Shown here piece by piece: positions 18,395-30,444 of a stretch of DNA of 45,348 nt (its first letter is position 1; the number at the start of each line of letters is the position of its first letter). The DNA lies in NCBI GenBank assembly GCA_013816405.1, contig JACDEL010000014.1, positions 1 to 45,348 of the forward strand, given 5' to 3'. Position numbers and translations under genes: made by a program. The DNA is from Chloroflexota bacterium. Lineage in GTDB: Bacteria; Chloroflexota; Limnocylindria; QHBO01. The notes beneath the pieces are model-generated. The model ran no database searches. It was not told where the DNA came from and saw nothing but the letters and a program-made list of their open reading frames with translations.

Positions 18395-18945
18395 TACTTG
18401 CCCGTCCCGACCTTGCCGGCCTTGCCGGCCTTGCGCAGGATCTGCTCCCCGGCGTACCGGATCCCCTTTCCCTTGTAGGGCTCCGGCTTGCGACGGGACC
18501 GGATGTACGCGGCTATCTGGCCGACCAGCTCCTTGTCCGCCCCGACTACGGCCAAACGGGTCGGCGTCTCCACCTGGAAGCTGATCCCCTCGGGCGGGTC
18601 GACCTCGACCGGGTGCGAGTAGCCAAGCGCAAGCACGAGCTTGGTCCCCTGCAGCTGGGCCCGATACCCGACCCCGCTGATCTCGAGCCCCTTCGTGAAC
18701 CCGGTGGTCACGCCGACGACCATGTTGTTGACGAGGGTCCGGGTCAATCCGTGCAGTGCCCGATGGCGCGGCTCGTCACTCGGGCGCACCACGCGCAGCT
18801 CGCCCTCTTCGCGCTCGACCACCATCTCGGGGTGGATCGTTCGCGCGAGCGTGCCGAGCGGACCCTTCACGCTGAGGGTTGCGCCCTGCTGAGTTACCTC
18901 CACGCCCGACGGGAGCGGGATCGGCATTCGACCGATGCGTGACAT
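18394..18945 (-). CDS. rplF: 50S ribosomal protein L6
   Basis: 183 aa. [16 protein letters not shown] at the start, [20 protein letters not shown] in the middle and [15 protein letters not shown] near the C-terminus are diagnostic. A short Lys/Gly tail ([11 protein letters not shown]) closes the protein. It follows rpsH by 12 bp. Confidence 0.98.
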   Translation of the reverse strand: MSRIGRMPIPLPSGVEVTQQGATLSVKGPLGTLARTIHPEMVVEREEGELRVVRPSDEPRHRALHGLTRTLVNNMVVGVTTGFTKGLEISGVGYRAQLQGTKLVLALGYSHPVEVDPPEGISFQVETPTRLAVVGADKELVGQIAAYIRSRRKPEPYKGKGIRYAGEQILRKAGKAGKVGTGK

Positions 18946-18957
18946 CGCGTTCGCTCC

Positions 18958-19356
18958 TTACCAGACGTAGCAGAGAACCTCGCCGCCGAGATTCAGCTTC
19001 CGGGCGCTCTGCCCGGTCATGATCCCGTGGGAGGTTGAGAGGATGGCCGTGCCGAGCCCGCCCAGAACGCGCGGGATCTCGGTCTTGCGGGCATAGACGC
19101 GCAGACCCGGCTTGCTGATTCGCTTCAGGCCGCTGACGACGGGGGTCTTGCCCTCGACGTACTTGAGCTGGATCGTCAGGAGCTCCTGCACGCCGTCCTG
19201 GCTGGTGGCGTACGACTCGATGAACCCCTCCTCGACCAGGATCCGCGCGATGTCGCGCTTGATCCGGGACGAGGGCAGGGTGAGCTCGCGATGCCGCGCC
19301 AGGCTCGCATTTCGAATCCTGGTCAGCATGTCGGCGATCGGGTCAGTCACATTCAT
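18958..19356 (-). CDS. rpsH: 30S ribosomal protein S8
   Basis: 132 aa. [45 protein letters not shown] and the ending GGEVLCYVW are typical. S8 represses the spc operon in enteric bacteria. The 104-bp gap before it contains one GC hairpin (see entry at 19421), but I cannot show an S8 site. Confidence 0.98.
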   Translation of the reverse strand: MNVTDPIADMLTRIRNASLARHRELTLPSSRIKRDIARILVEEGFIESYATSQDGVQELLTIQLKYVEGKTPVVSGLKRISKPGLRVYARKTEIPRVLGGLGTAILSTSHGIMTGQSARKLNLGGEVLCYVW

Positions 19357-19420
19357 ATTGGTGTTCTGTCTCTCCTCGGCGGTGGTTCGCCCCGTGCCCT
19401 TCGGCTACGGCGCCTGCCGC

Positions 19421-19454
19421 TGATGGGGCCGCCGCGTGGCGGCCGATTGGTTTC
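19421..19454 (-). promoter_or_regulatory. GC-rich hairpin in the rpsN-rpsH gap
   Basis: The 104-bp gap between rpsN and rpsH is one of the longer ones in the ribosomal block. It contains GGCCGCC-GCGT-GGCGGCC, a 7-bp perfect stem with a 4-base loop. There is no T-run, so it is not an intrinsic terminator. It may be mRNA structure affecting rpsH translation, and I infer nothing firmer. Confidence 0.3.
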
Positions 19455-19460
19455 TTCGAG

Positions 19461-19646
19461 CTACCAGCTCGACTTCGTGACGCCGGGCAGCTGACCCTCG
19501 AGGGCTCGCTCCCGGAAGCAGATGCGGCACAGCGCGAAGCGCCGCATGTAGCCGCGCGGGCGTCCGCAGACGGCGCATCGGCTCTTGTGCTGGACCGCGA
19601 AGCGCGGCTTGCGCTGCGACTTCACGATCATCGACTTCTTGGCCAC
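19461..19646 (-). CDS. rpsN: 30S ribosomal protein S14, zinc type
   Basis: 61 aa, the short zinc-binding form (S14Z). Cysteines at 24, 27, 40 and 43 in [22 protein letters not shown] hold the zinc. The ending [11 protein letters not shown] is standard. It lies 11 bp after rplE in the normal spc order. Confidence 0.98.
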   Translation of the reverse strand: MAKKSMIVKSQRKPRFAVQHKSRCAVCGRPRGYMRRFALCRICFRERALEGQLPGVTKSSW

Positions 19647-19657
19647 TCGAATCCTCG

Positions 19658-20317
19658 CTAGCTGGCCTGGAACGGCATACCGAGCAGCTGGAGGAGCTTC
19701 AGCCCCTCCTCGTCGGTCTTGGCGGTGGTGACGATGCTGATCTCCATCCCCCGCAGGCGATCGATCTTGTCGTAGTCGATCTCCGGATAGACGAGCTGCT
19801 CCCGCAGCCCCAGGCTGAAATTGCCGCGACCATCGAACGAGTTGCGGCTGATCCCTCGGAAGTCCCGGATGCGCGGCAGCGCCAGTCGCATGGTTCGCTC
19901 CAGGAAGTCGTACATGCGCTGTCCGCGAAGCGTCACCTTGGCGCCGATCGGCATGCCGGTTCGCAGCCGGAACTGTGCGATGGAGCGTTTGGCCTTGGTG
20001 ACGATCGGCTTCTGGCCGGTTATCTGGGTCAGGTCCCCCACCGCTGCATCGAGCGCCTTGGCGTTCTGGATCGCCTCGCCCAGGCCGATGTTCACGACCA
20101 CCTTGTCGAGGCGCGGGATCTGCAACGGGTTCGCGTAGCCGAACTCACGGCGCATCGCCGGCGCCACCTCATCCAGGTAGCGGCGATGAAGCCCACCTGC
20201 CTCCGCTGCCGGCGCGGCTCCGGCCGGCTGGGCCGCTGGGGTAGCCGCAGTGGTGCGGCGGGGCGAGCGGCGGGGCGCCTTGGGGGCGGTCTTCGGGGTC
20301 GCGTCTTCGTCGCTCAC
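19658..20317 (-). CDS. rplE: 50S ribosomal protein L5 with N-terminal extension
   Basis: 219 aa against about 180 usually. The core begins near residue 43 with [40 protein letters not shown] and ends [10 protein letters not shown]. The first ~42 residues are Ala/Pro/Thr with basic patches. No in-frame start codon exists between GTG 20317, which overlaps the rplX stop by 4 bp, and the core, so the extension is real unless a non-standard start is used. L5 binds 5S rRNA and contacts the 30S head. The extension is probably disordered. Confidence 0.96.
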   Translation of the reverse strand: MSDEDATPKTAPKAPRRSPRRTTAATPAAQPAGAAPAAEAGGLHRRYLDEVAPAMRREFGYANPLQIPRLDKVVVNIGLGEAIQNAKALDAAVGDLTQITGQKPIVTKAKRSIAQFRLRTGMPIGAKVTLRGQRMYDFLERTMRLALPRIRDFRGISRNSFDGRGNFSLGLREQLVYPEIDYDKIDRLRGMEISIVTTAKTDEEGLKLLQLLGMPFQAS

Positions 20318-20643
20318 TGGCCCACCTCCATCTGCTCGCCGCAGTGCTTGCAGACGCGGACTCGCTTCGACCCGCCCTCGAGCAGCTGGTGCGAGACGCG
20401 AGTAGGGCGATCGCAGCGTGGGCAGACGACCTGCACGTTGCTCAGGTGCAGCGGGACGGGCAGGTCGAGGATCCCGGCCTGCTGGGTCCGCGAGCGCGGA
20501 CGCTGATGGCGCTTGGCCATGTTGAGGCCGGGGACCACGATGCCAAGGCCGCGCTTGGTGCGCTCCACGCGCTCGACCACGCCCCGCTTCCCGCGATCCT
20601 TGCCGGCGAGCACGAGGACGGTGTCGCCCTTGCGAATGTTCAT
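20314..20643 (-). CDS. rplX: 50S ribosomal protein L24
   Basis: 109 aa. The KOW region is [24 protein letters not shown]. The C-terminal half has [17 protein letters not shown] and later VRVCKHCGE, two CxxC pairs that form a zinc ribbon, as in many bacterial L24 proteins. One base separates it from rplN, and it overlaps rplE by 4 bp. Confidence 0.97.
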   Translation of the reverse strand: MNIRKGDTVLVLAGKDRGKRGVVERVERTKRGLGIVVPGLNMAKRHQRPRSRTQQAGILDLPVPLHLSNVQVVCPRCDRPTRVSHQLLEGGSKRVRVCKHCGEQMEVGQ

Positions 20644-20644
20644 C

Positions 20645-21013
20645 TCAAAGCACCTCCGGGGCGAGCGACACGATCTTCATGTAGTTCCGCTCGCGGAGCT
20701 CACGAGCCACGGGCCCGAAGATGCGGGTCCCGCGGGGGCTGCCCTGGGGTGTGATCAGGACCGCCGCATTCTCGTCGAAGCGGATGTGGCTACCGTCCGG
20801 GCGCCCGAACTCCTTGGCGGTGCGCACGATGACGGCTCGCACCACCTCGCCCTTCTTGACGCCGGTGTTGGGCAGCGCCTGCTTGACGCTCGCGACGATG
20901 ACATCGCCGACCTCGGCGGTGTCGCTGCTCGAGCGGCCGATGACGGTGATGCACATCAGCTCGCGGGCCCCGCTGTTGTCGGCGACTCGCAGCCGTGTGT
21001 ACTGGCGGATCAT
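20645..21013 (-). CDS. rplN: 50S ribosomal protein L14
   Basis: 122 aa. [51 protein letters not shown] and [18 protein letters not shown] identify L14. It overlaps rpsQ by 4 bp. Confidence 0.98.
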   Translation of the reverse strand: MIRQYTRLRVADNSGARELMCITVIGRSSSDTAEVGDVIVASVKQALPNTGVKKGEVVRAVIVRTAKEFGRPDGSHIRFDENAAVLITPQGSPRGTRIFGPVARELRERNYMKIVSLAPEVL

Positions 21014-21285
21014 GCGGTGTCCACCATCTCCTCACCCGATCCGCGAGCGACCACCTCGACGACCCGCCAGCGCTTCTCGCGCGAGAGCGGCTTGCTCTCC
21101 TCGATCAGCACCGTGTCGCCGACGTGCGCCGAGTTCTCCTCGTCATGCGCCTTGAACTTGCTGGAGAGACGGACCACACGCTTGTAGATCGGGTGGCGGC
21201 GAAGCCGTTCGACGCTCACCACGACCGTCTTGTCCATCTTGTCCGAGATGACGCGGCCGACCTTGGTGCGACGCTTGCCTGCCAT
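21010..21285 (-). CDS. rpsQ: 30S ribosomal protein S17
   Basis: 91 aa from ATG 21285, which overlaps the rpmC stop (TGATG). The longer upstream frame runs inside rpmC and was rejected. [26 protein letters not shown] and [24 protein letters not shown] are diagnostic of S17. Confidence 0.97.
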   Translation of the reverse strand: MAGKRRTKVGRVISDKMDKTVVVSVERLRRHPIYKRVVRLSSKFKAHDEENSAHVGDTVLIEESKPLSREKRWRVVEVVARGSGEEMVDTA

Positions 21286-21518
21286 CAGCTGGCCTTCTCG
21301 ACGGCGGCCGCGGCATCGTCGGCCGCGTGCTGTCGTTCGGTCATCACGGTCAGGATGCGAGCGATCCGCTTCCGGGTCGCCGGCAGCCGGCTGTAATTCT
21401 TCTCCTGGCGCGTGGCCAGGTCGAAGCGGATCTTCCACAGCTCCTGCTTGGCGTCGACCAGTGCGCTCTCCAGGTCGAGGTCCGACAGGCCCCGGATCTC
21501 GTTGATATCCATGATCAC
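21285..21518 (-). CDS. rpmC: 50S ribosomal protein L29
   Basis: 77 aa, almost all helical. [31 protein letters not shown] and [22 protein letters not shown] are typical. The C-terminal 15 residues are an Ala/Asp-rich addition. ATG 21518 overlaps the rplP stop by 4 bp. Confidence 0.97.
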   Translation of the reverse strand: MIMDINEIRGLSDLDLESALVDAKQELWKIRFDLATRQEKNYSRLPATRKRIARILTVMTERQHAADDAAAAVEKAS

Positions 21519-21928
21519 GCGCCCTCCTTGGCGACGAACCGGGTCTGAATCGGCAGCTTGTGGCTGGCCAATCGCATCGCCTCGCGGGCGATCTCCTCGG
21601 GCACGCCGGACATCTCGAACATGACTCGGCCCGGCTTCACGACCGCGACCCAGTGGTCGGGCGCACCCTTGCCGGATCCCATCCGAACCTCGGCCGGCTT
21701 CTTGGTAACGGGCTTGTCCGGGAACACGCGGATCCAGATGCGTCCGCCGCGCTTGATGTGATGGGTCATGGCACGCCGCGCGGCCTCGATCTGGCGGCTG
21801 GTGAGCCAGCAGACCTCCTCGGCCATCAGCCCGTACTCGCCGAAGCTGACGGTGGTGCCTCCCTTTGCCAGGCCTGCGCGGCGGCCACGCTGGACCTTGC
21901 GGTGAGTGACCCGCTTTGGCATCAACAT
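21515..21928 (-). CDS. rplP: 50S ribosomal protein L16
   Basis: 137 aa. [23 protein letters not shown], the [35 protein letters not shown] core and the C-terminal [16 protein letters not shown] are all present. It lies 3 bp after rpsC. Confidence 0.98.
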   Translation of the reverse strand: MLMPKRVTHRKVQRGRRAGLAKGGTTVSFGEYGLMAEEVCWLTSRQIEAARRAMTHHIKRGGRIWIRVFPDKPVTKKPAEVRMGSGKGAPDHWVAVVKPGRVMFEMSGVPEEIAREAMRLASHKLPIQTRFVAKEGA

Positions 21929-21931
21929 GGC

Positions 21932-22702
21932 TCAGGCCTCCTCGCTGGCAGCGGCGGGCGGCGACTCGGCAGCCGCAGCGGGCGCCGCGGCTGCGGGGAT
22001 GACAGCCTTGGTGCGGGTGCGGGTGGTCGCACGCTGTCGCGGCTCACGCGGCTCGGTGCGCGCCGAGCCCGGTCGCTCCCCGAGCTGATCGCCGCGGTAG
22101 ACCCACACCTTCACACCGATGCGGCCATAGGTGGTTCGGGCGTGGACGACCCCGTAGCTGATGTCGGCGCGCAGCGTACCCAGCGGGATGCGGCCTTCCT
22201 TGTCCCACTCGGTGCGGCTCATCTCCCCCCCGCCGAGCCGACCGGAGACCTGGATCTTGACGCCCTTGGCGCCGGCCTTGATGGTCCGCTGCACGGTCTG
22301 CTTGACCGCCTTGCGGAAGGCGATGCGGCGCTCGAGCTGACCGGCCACGTTCTGCGCGACCAGGACCGCATCGAGCTCCGGCTGCAGGATCTCCTTGATC
22401 TCGAGCTTGACCTTCTTGTCGGTCAGCTTTCCGATCGACGTGCGCAGCAGCTCGACGTTCTGCCCGCCCTTGCCGATCACGATCCCCGGCTTGGCGGAGT
22501 GCACCGTGACGGTGACGTGGTTGATGCCGCGCTCGATCTCGACCTGGCTGACGCTGGCGTTGGCCAGCTGCTTGCTGACCAGCGCGCGGATCTTCATGTC
22601 CTCCTGGAGCAGGGTGGCGTAGTCCTTGTCGGCGTACCACTTCGCCAGCCACGGCTTGTTGATCCCGATCCGGAAGCCGTAGGGATGAACCTTGTGTCCC
22701 AT
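21932..22702 (-). CDS. rpsC: 30S ribosomal protein S3 with Ala-rich C-terminal tail
   Basis: 256 aa. GHKVHPYGFRIGINKPWLAKWYADK starts the N-domain, and PGIVIGKGGQNVELLR is the KH GxxG loop. The C-domain ends near VKVWVYRGDQLGE. The last ~45 residues are Arg/Thr-rich, then almost pure Ala/Pro/Glu, a low-complexity tail like those on rplO and rplE of this operon. Start overlaps the rplV stop (TGATG). Confidence 0.97.
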   Translation of the reverse strand: MGHKVHPYGFRIGINKPWLAKWYADKDYATLLQEDMKIRALVSKQLANASVSQVEIERGINHVTVTVHSAKPGIVIGKGGQNVELLRTSIGKLTDKKVKLEIKEILQPELDAVLVAQNVAGQLERRIAFRKAVKQTVQRTIKAGAKGVKIQVSGRLGGGEMSRTEWDKEGRIPLGTLRADISYGVVHARTTYGRIGVKVWVYRGDQLGERPGSARTEPREPRQRATTRTRTKAVIPAAAAPAAAAESPPAAASEEA

Positions 22703-23052
22703 CAGGACTCCTCTCGATCGGCCACGGCGACCGTGATATGGCTGGTTCGCTTCAGGATGCTGAAGGTCCGACCCTGTGCGCGGGGCCGGAACCGCTTGAG
22801 CGTCGGTCCCTCGTTGGCGGTGGCGCTCAGCACGTGGAGCTCATCGGCCGACAGGTTGAAATTGTTCTCCGCGTTGGCCGTCGCGCTCTTGAGCACCTTG
22901 GCGACGTCGCGAGCGGCGGCATTCGGCAGGAAGCGCAGGATGGCGGCAGCCTCCTCGACCGGCTTGCCGGTGATCAGATCAGTCACCAGGCGCACCTTGC
23001 GGGGGCTGATCCGGATGTACTTGGCGGTGGCGACGACACGCATCTCCTGCAT
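22702..23052 (-). CDS. rplV: 50S ribosomal protein L22
   Basis: 116 aa. [23 protein letters not shown], the [10 protein letters not shown] segment and the tunnel-lining hairpin [21 protein letters not shown] identify L22. The loop carries no insertion. It lies 2 bp after rpsS. Confidence 0.98.
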   Translation of the reverse strand: MQEMRVVATAKYIRISPRKVRLVTDLITGKPVEEAAAILRFLPNAAARDVAKVLKSATANAENNFNLSADELHVLSATANEGPTLKRFRPRAQGRTFSILKRTSHITVAVADREES

Positions 23053-23054
23053 TC

Positions 23055-23339
23055 CTACTTCAGTGCCGTGGAGCGATCCGTGGCCTTGCCGTGGCCGCGG
23101 TAGTGGCGCGTTGGCGCGAACTCGCCGAGCCGATGCCCGACCATGTTCTCGGTGACGAAGACCGGCACGTGGCGCTTGCCGTCGTGCACCGCGATGGTGT
23201 GCCCGATCATCTGCGGGAAGATCACGCTGGGGCGCGACCAGGTCTTCAGCACCTTGCGCTCGTTGCGCTTATTCATCTCGTCGATGCGGCCGAGGAGCCG
23301 GGCATCGACGAAGGGTCCCTTCTTGACGGAACGGCTCAT
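23055..23339 (-). CDS. rpsS: 30S ribosomal protein S19
   Basis: 94 aa. [54 protein letters not shown] and the ending [18 protein letters not shown] are standard. It follows rplB by 9 bp. Confidence 0.98.
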   Translation of the reverse strand: MSRSVKKGPFVDARLLGRIDEMNKRNERKVLKTWSRPSVIFPQMIGHTIAVHDGKRHVPVFVTENMVGHRLGEFAPTRHYRGHGKATDRSTALK

Positions 23340-23348
23340 CGGACTCTC

Positions 23349-24179
23349 CTAACCTCGTCCATACCGGCGACGAACGATCATCTTGCCGGTCGTCTTGTTC
23401 TTACGGGTGCGCAGCCCCATCGCGGGCTTGCCCCAAGGCGTCTTGGGCGGCATGCCGGTCGGGGACTTGCCCTCCCCACCGCCGTGCGGATGGTCGCGCG
23501 GGTTCATCACCACGCCCCGCACCTCGGGCCGCCGGCCCATGTGGCGGCTGCGTCCCGCCTTCCCGATGTTCTGGTTCTCGTGCTCGAGGTTGCTCACCTG
23601 TCCCACGGTGGCCATGCAGTCGGCGCGAACTCGGCGCACCTCGCCGGAGGGGAGTCGGATGGTTGCCATCTCGCCCTCCTTGGCGAGCAGCTGGGCGCTG
23701 CTCCCCGCGCTGCGCACGATCTGACCGCCGCGGCCGGCGACCATCTCCACGTTGTGGATCTGGGTGCCGAGCGGCATCCGCCCCAGCGGCAGGGCGTTCC
23801 CCACCCGGGCCTCCGCGTCGGCTCCGCTGACGACCACGTCGCCAACGCCAAGGCCGTGGGGCAGGAGCATGTAGCGCTTGTCACCGTCGGCGTAGTGCAG
23901 GAGGCCGATGCGAGCCGACCGATTCGGGTCGTACTCCACCGTTGCGATCGTGGCCGGGACGCCGAACTTGTCGCGCTTCCAGTCGATCACGCGGTACAGC
24001 CGCTTGTGGCCGGCGCCCTGGTGGCGAACGGTCAGCCTGCCCTGGCTGTTCCGACCAGCCTTGCGCACGAGGCGCTCGGTGAGTGGCTTGTGCGGCTCAT
24101 CGGTCGTGATCTCGTCGAAGGTCGAGCGCGTCATCTGGCGCAGCCCGGGGCTGGTGGGTCGGTAGTTGCGAAGTGGCAT
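23349..24179 (-). CDS. rplB: 50S ribosomal protein L2
   Basis: 276 aa from ATG 24179 ([17 protein letters not shown]). A longer frame to 24278 overlaps rplW and was rejected. [29 protein letters not shown] and the peptidyl-transferase-near [19 protein letters not shown] motif, with its conserved His, are intact. It lies 4 bp after rplW. Confidence 0.98.
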   Translation of the reverse strand: MPLRNYRPTSPGLRQMTRSTFDEITTDEPHKPLTERLVRKAGRNSQGRLTVRHQGAGHKRLYRVIDWKRDKFGVPATIATVEYDPNRSARIGLLHYADGDKRYMLLPHGLGVGDVVVSGADAEARVGNALPLGRMPLGTQIHNVEMVAGRGGQIVRSAGSSAQLLAKEGEMATIRLPSGEVRRVRADCMATVGQVSNLEHENQNIGKAGRSRHMGRRPEVRGVVMNPRDHPHGGGEGKSPTGMPPKTPWGKPAMGLRTRKNKTTGKMIVRRRYGRG

Positions 24180-24183
24180 GTCG

Positions 24184-24480
24184 TTACACGGCCTCGAAGA
24201 GTTCGATCTTCTGTCCGGCGGCGATGGTGACGACCGCCTTGCGCCAGCCGGGCACGGTGCCCATCGTCTGGCGGCCACGGCGCTTCTGCTTCGGCTTGAC
24301 CCAGAGCACCCGTACGCCCAGCACCGTTACCTTGAACTCAGCCTCGACCGCGTCCTTGATCTGGAACTTGTTGGCGTCGCGCCCTACGGCGAAGGTGTAG
24401 TTGTTCCGCTCCGTCTGGGCGACGCTCTTCTCGCTGATCACCGGGCGGATAAGGATGTCGTGCACGCTGACTGCGGTCAT
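24184..24480 (-). CDS. rplW: 50S ribosomal protein L23
   Basis: 98 aa from ATG 24480, which overlaps the rplD stop (ATGA). The much longer open frame upstream is out of phase with rplD and is Arg/Gly-rich, so it was rejected. [25 protein letters not shown] and the [25 protein letters not shown] tail are typical. L23 lies at the tunnel exit and docks trigger factor and SRP. Confidence 0.97.
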   Translation of the reverse strand: MTAVSVHDILIRPVISEKSVAQTERNNYTFAVGRDANKFQIKDAVEAEFKVTVLGVRVLWVKPKQKRRGRQTMGTVPGWRKAVVTIAAGQKIELFEAV

Positions 24481-25106
24481 CCGTACACCTCCTGCGCACG
24501 TGCCAGCGCATCGGCCGTGAAGACGATCGTGTCGGCCTCCAGCAGGTCGACCACGTTCAGGCTGTCGGCCAGCAGCACGCGCACTTCGCGCAGGTTGCGG
24601 CAGGAGCGCTCGACGACCGGATCGCGCGCGGCCAGGACGACCAGCACCTTGCCCTCGGCCTTCCAGGCGACGAGCCGCTCGGCAAATGCCTTGGTGCCCA
24701 TCGTGTCGAGGCCGAATCCCTCGACGAACCGGAGGGCCCCGTCGTCGGCCTTGCCGCTCAGGACGCCCTGCAGGGCCGCGCGCCGCATCTTGGCCGGCAT
24801 CCGCTGCTCGTAGCCGCGCGGGTGCGGTCCGAAGACCACGCCGCCGCCCTTCCACTGCGGGGCGCTGCGGGTCCCCTGCCGAGCACGGCCGGTTCCCTTC
24901 TGGCGCCACGGCTTCTTGCCGCCGCCCCTGACCTGGCCGCGCGTCAGCGTGTCGGCGTTCCCGAGGCGATGGCCCGCCAGTTGGCGGACGACGGCCTGGT
25001 GGATGAGCGCCTCGTTCACCGGCGCGGCGAAGAGCGACGGGGCAAGGTCGACCTTGCCCGACTCCGAGCCGCTGACGGTGAGGATCGGTGCGTTCTCCAT
25101 CGTCAT
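24477..25106 (-). CDS. rplD: 50S ribosomal protein L4
   Basis: 209 aa. The tunnel loop contains GGGKKPWRQKGTGRARQGTRSAPQWKGGGVVFGPHPR, an L4 hallmark, and the C-terminal domain ends with RAQEVYG. L4 autoregulates the S10 operon in gamma-proteobacteria, and no such leader is visible here because rpsJ is inside a longer transcript. It overlaps rplC by 4 bp. Confidence 0.98.
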   Translation of the reverse strand: MTMENAPILTVSGSESGKVDLAPSLFAAPVNEALIHQAVVRQLAGHRLGNADTLTRGQVRGGGKKPWRQKGTGRARQGTRSAPQWKGGGVVFGPHPRGYEQRMPAKMRRAALQGVLSGKADDGALRFVEGFGLDTMGTKAFAERLVAWKAEGKVLVVLAARDPVVERSCRNLREVRVLLADSLNVVDLLEADTIVFTADALARAQEVYG

Positions 25107-25726
25107 TTCGCCTTCTGCACGAGCAGGACCGCGTTGCGAGCGCCGGGCACGGCACCCTTCACCAGGATCAGGTTGCGCTCGGCGTCGACCTTGACCACCT
25201 GCATCTTCTTGACGGTGACCCGGTCATCGCCCATATGGCCGCCCATCCGCGTTCCGCGGAAGACGCGGCCAGGCGTGGTGCCGGCCCCGATCGACCCCGG
25301 CTGGCGAATGTTGGTCGAGCCGTGCGTCTTGGGGCCACGCTTGAAGTGGTGCCGGGCGATCGTGCCAGTGAAGCCGTGGCCCTTGCTCACGCCGGTCACG
25401 TCAACCAGGTCGCCGGGCGCGAAGAGGCTGACGTCGACCTGCTGGCCGAGCTCGTAGCCGTCGGTCGACTCAACCCGGAACTCGCGAACGTGGCGCGGCT
25501 TCTGGAGCCCTTTGTCCAGCTCCTTGAATTGCCCGGCGACCGGCTTGGTCTGCCGCTTCGCGGTACCGGCGCCGACCTGGAGCGCGGCATAGCCGTCCCG
25601 CTCCGTCGTGCGGAGCCGCGTGACGCTGTTGGGCGTGGCCTCGATGACGCTCACCGGCACGACGCTCCCGTCGTCGCCGAAGATCCGCGTCATGCCGAGC
25701 TTGCGCCCGATCAATCCTGCCGGCAC
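25103..25726 (-). CDS. rplC: 50S ribosomal protein L3
   Basis: 207 aa starting with [30 protein letters not shown], the [52 protein letters not shown] segment and [19 protein letters not shown] all match L3, including the extended loop towards the peptidyl-transferase centre. It lies 19 bp after rpsJ. Confidence 0.98.
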   Translation of the reverse strand: MPAGLIGRKLGMTRIFGDDGSVVPVSVIEATPNSVTRLRTTERDGYAALQVGAGTAKRQTKPVAGQFKELDKGLQKPRHVREFRVESTDGYELGQQVDVSLFAPGDLVDVTGVSKGHGFTGTIARHHFKRGPKTHGSTNIRQPGSIGAGTTPGRVFRGTRMGGHMGDDRVTVKKMQVVKVDAERNLILVKGAVPGARNAVLLVQKAK

Positions 25727-25745
25727 TACTTCTCTCGTTCCCCGC

Positions 25746-26054
25746 TCACATCTTGATTTCGATGTCGACGCCTGCTGCCAGGCTCAGCCGCATGAGCGCA
25801 TCCACCGTCTTGGTCGACGGGTCGATGATGTCGATCAGCCGCTTGTGCGTCCGGATCTCGAACTGCTCCCGGCCGTCCTTGTGGACGAACGGGCCGCGGA
25901 TGACCGTGTACTTCTCGATCCGTGTCGGCAGCGGCACCGGCCCCGCAATGGCGGCACCGGTCCGCTGCGCCGTCTCCACGATCTGCTCGGCCGACTGGTC
26001 GAGCAGCTTGTGGTCGTACGCCTTGAGCCGAATGCGGATGCGCTGTTTTGCCAT
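25746..26054 (-). CDS. rpsJ: 30S ribosomal protein S10 (NusE)
   Basis: 102 aa. [52 protein letters not shown] and THKRLIDI are diagnostic. It lies only 7 bp after tuf, so the str and S10 operons are joined in this genome. Confidence 0.98.
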   Translation of the reverse strand: MAKQRIRIRLKAYDHKLLDQSAEQIVETAQRTGAAIAGPVPLPTRIEKYTVIRGPFVHKDGREQFEIRTHKRLIDIIDPSTKTVDALMRLSLAAGVDIEIKM

Positions 26055-26061
26055 CGTCGAC

Positions 26062-27264
26062 TCAGGCTGTCAACGCTGTGATGACGCCCGCGCCGACGGT
26101 GTGCCCGCCCTCGCGGATGGCAAAGCGCTGACCCTGCTCGATGGCGATCGGCGTGATCAGCTCGACATCGATGTTGACGTTGTCGCCCGGCATGATCATC
26201 TCCACTCCCGGAGGCATCGAGATGGCACCGGTCACATCGGTCGTGCGCAGGTAGAACTGCGGACGGTAGCCGGCGTAGAACGGCGTGTGGCGACCGCCCT
26301 CCTCCTTGGTCAGGACGAGCACCTCGGCCTTGAACTTGGTGCCTGGCTTCACGCTGTTCGGCTTGGCCATCACCTGGCCGCGTTCGAGCTCCTCGCGCTC
26401 GATCCCTCGCAGCAGAAGCCCGACGTTGTCGCCGGCCTGCCCCTCGTCAAGGGTCTTCTTGAACATCTCGACGCCGGTGACCACCAGCTGGCGGCTCTTG
26501 GCATGGATCCCGACCAGCTCGACTGTGTCGCTGGTGTGGACCACGCCGCGCTCGATGCGACCGGTGGCGACAGTGCCACGTCCCTTGATGCCGAAGACGT
26601 CCTCGATCGGCATCAGGAAGGGCTTGTCGACCTCCCGCACGGGGGTCGGGATGTAGTTGTCGACGGCATCCATCAGCTCCTTGATGGAGGCGTACTCCGG
26701 GGCGTCCTGGTCGGTCGAGGTGGACTCGAGCGCCTTGAGCGCGGAACCGCGGATGACCGGGATATCGTCGCCGGGGAAGTCGTACTTGCTGAGGAGCTCG
26801 CGCACCTCCATCTCGACCAGGTCGATCAGCATCTCGTCGTCGACGGCGTCGACCTTGTTGAGATACACGACCATCGACGGCACCTCGACCTGCTTGGCGA
26901 GGAGGATGTGCTCGCGGGTCTGGGGCATCGGGCCGTCAGCGGCCGACACTACCAGGATGGCGCCGTCCATCTGCGCGGCGCCGGTGATCATGTTCTTGAT
27001 GTAGTCGGCGTGGCCCGGGCAGTCGACGTGCGCGTAGTGCCGCGCAGCCGTCTGGTACTCCACGTGGCTGATGGCGATGGTGATGCCGCGCTGCCGCTCT
27101 TCCGGAGCGTTATCAATCGAGTCGAAGGCGCGGAAGTCGGCACCGCCCTGCATGGCCAGATACTTGGTGATCGCCGCGGTCAGGGTCGTCTTGCCATGGT
27201 CGACATGACCGATGGTCCCGACGTTGACGTGCGGCTTGCTGCGGTCGAACTTCTGCTTTGCCAT
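26062..27264 (-). CDS. tuf: elongation factor Tu
   Basis: 400 aa. The P-loop GHVDHGKT is at residues 19-26, followed by switch [26 protein letters not shown] (G3) and NKVDAVDD (G4). Domains 2 and 3 are complete, ending [10 protein letters not shown]-Tu delivers aminoacyl-tRNA to the ribosome. One copy is seen, 21 bp after fusA. Confidence 0.98.
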   Translation of the reverse strand: MAKQKFDRSKPHVNVGTIGHVDHGKTTLTAAITKYLAMQGGADFRAFDSIDNAPEERQRGITIAISHVEYQTAARHYAHVDCPGHADYIKNMITGAAQMDGAILVVSAADGPMPQTREHILLAKQVEVPSMVVYLNKVDAVDDEMLIDLVEMEVRELLSKYDFPGDDIPVIRGSALKALESTSTDQDAPEYASIKELMDAVDNYIPTPVREVDKPFLMPIEDVFGIKGRGTVATGRIERGVVHTSDTVELVGIHAKSRQLVVTGVEMFKKTLDEGQAGDNVGLLLRGIEREELERGQVMAKPNSVKPGTKFKAEVLVLTKEEGGRHTPFYAGYRPQFYLRTTDVTGAISMPPGVEMIMPGDNVNIDVELITPIAIEQGQRFAIREGGHTVGAGVITALTA

Positions 27265-27285
27265 GGTGTGTCCTTCGTTGCTCCT

Positions 27286-29361
<2,076 letters not shown>

Positions 29362-29368
29362 CATCGGC

Positions 29369-29842
29369 CTACCACTTGAAGTGGCTGAAGGCCTTGTTGG
29401 CCTCCGCCATCCGATGCGTGTCCTCGCGCCGCTTGACGGCGTTGCCGATGCCGTTCGAGGCATCCACGAACTCCGCCGCCAGCTTCTCCCCCATGCTGTG
29501 GCCATTACGCTTCCGGGCAGAGTCGATCAGCCACCGCATGCCGAGGCTGATGCGGCGATCCGCTCGCACCTCGACCGGGATCTGGTAGGTCGAGCCACCG
29601 ACCCGCTTGGGCTTGACCTCGATCAGCGGCATCGCGTTGCGCAGGGCCAGCTCCATCACCTCGACCCCGGATCGACCCGCCTGCTTCTCGCAGCGAGCCA
29701 GCGCATCCTCGAGGATGCGTGCGGCGAGCTGGCGCTTGCCGCCGTGCATCAGCTTGTTGGTGAACTGGTCGAGCGTCAGCGCAGTGCCGACCAGCACTAC
29801 CTGGTACTTGGTCTTGCGCGCGATGGTCGGACGGCGGGGCAT
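29369..29842 (-). CDS. rpsG: 30S ribosomal protein S7
   Basis: 157 aa from ATG 29842 ([14 protein letters not shown]). The upstream extension overlaps rpsL and was rejected. [50 protein letters not shown] and the C-terminal [10 protein letters not shown] are typical. S7 nucleates assembly of the 30S head and contacts the E-site tRNA. It lies 7 bp from rpsL and 7 bp from fusA. Confidence 0.97.
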   Translation of the reverse strand: MPRRPTIARKTKYQVVLVGTALTLDQFTNKLMHGGKRQLAARILEDALARCEKQAGRSGVEVMELALRNAMPLIEVKPKRVGGSTYQIPVEVRADRRISLGMRWLIDSARKRNGHSMGEKLAAEFVDASNGIGNAVKRREDTHRMAEANKAFSHFKW

Positions 29843-29849
29843 CGGCCGA

Positions 29850-30269
29850 CTATCCCTTGCCCGGCGATTTGGCGCCGTACTTGGAGCGGCTCTGGCGCCG
29901 ATCGCGGACGCCGGCGGCATCCAGCGTGCCCCGAACGATGTGGTACTTCACGGCCGGGAGGTCCTTGACCCGCCCGCCGCGCACCAGCACCACCGAGTGC
30001 TCCTGGAGGTTGTGGCCGACGCCGGGGATGTAGGCGGTGACCTCCATCCCATTGGTGAGGCGCACGCGGGCCACCTTGCGCAGCGCGGAGTTCGGCTTCT
30101 TGGGGGTGCGGGTCATCACCTGCAGGCAGACGCCGCGGCGCTGGGGGGCGCCCCGTCCCTCGGAGGTGGTCTGCTTGAGCGTGTTGAAGGTACGGCGCAG
30201 CGCCGGTGCCTTCACCTTCTGCCCGGCCGGCTTTCGGCCCTTGCGGACCAGCTGGCTGATCGTCGGCAA
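29850..30269 (-). CDS. rpsL: 30S ribosomal protein S12
   Basis: 139 aa. [29 protein letters not shown] and [26 protein letters not shown] are diagnostic. The lysines whose change gives streptomycin resistance (TPKKP and VKDLP) are both wild type. The start is TTG at 30269, with GTGAGG 8 nt upstream. No ATG lies nearby in frame, so a weak start codon opens the superoperon. First gene of the str block. Confidence 0.96.
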   Translation of the reverse strand: MPTISQLVRKGRKPAGQKVKAPALRRTFNTLKQTTSEGRGAPQRRGVCLQVMTRTPKKPNSALRKVARVRLTNGMEVTAYIPGVGHNLQEHSVVLVRGGRVKDLPAVKYHIVRGTLDAAGVRDRRQSRSKYGAKSPGKG

Positions 30270-30360
30270 GAAAAGAACCTCACACTCCGATGGATTGATG
30301 GTGCGTCGGCGTCGAGTGATGGCGACCCGAACTTAGGCCGGCACTCAAGGGGCTGACGGC

Positions 30361-30403
30361 GCCCTCCCGCAGGGCACACACGAAGGCGTCCCGCGAGCGG
30401 GAC
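30361..30403 (-). promoter_or_regulatory. two GC hairpins in the rpsL leader
   Basis: The leader between the predicted start near 30408 and rpsL at 30269 is about 140 nt long. It holds GTCCCGC/GCGGGAC (30388-30403) and GCCCT/AGGGC (30361-30375) as small perfect hairpins. No T-run follows, so they are unlikely to be terminators. They may be r-protein or attenuation structures, but nothing in the sequence names a ligand. Confidence 0.35.
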
Positions 30404-30414
30404 ACCGAACGCGG

Positions 30415-30444
30415 AGTATACGGTTCGCGCCGCACGAGTGTCAA
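30415..30444 (-). promoter_or_regulatory. promoter of the str/S10/spc/alpha superoperon
   Basis: On the minus strand TTGACA (30439-30444) and TATACT (30415-30420) are separated by 18 bp, close to the sigma-70 consensus. It lies about 145 bp upstream of rpsL. The -35 begins within the tail of the rpoC terminator, so the two transcription units abut with almost no spare sequence. Confidence 0.85.
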
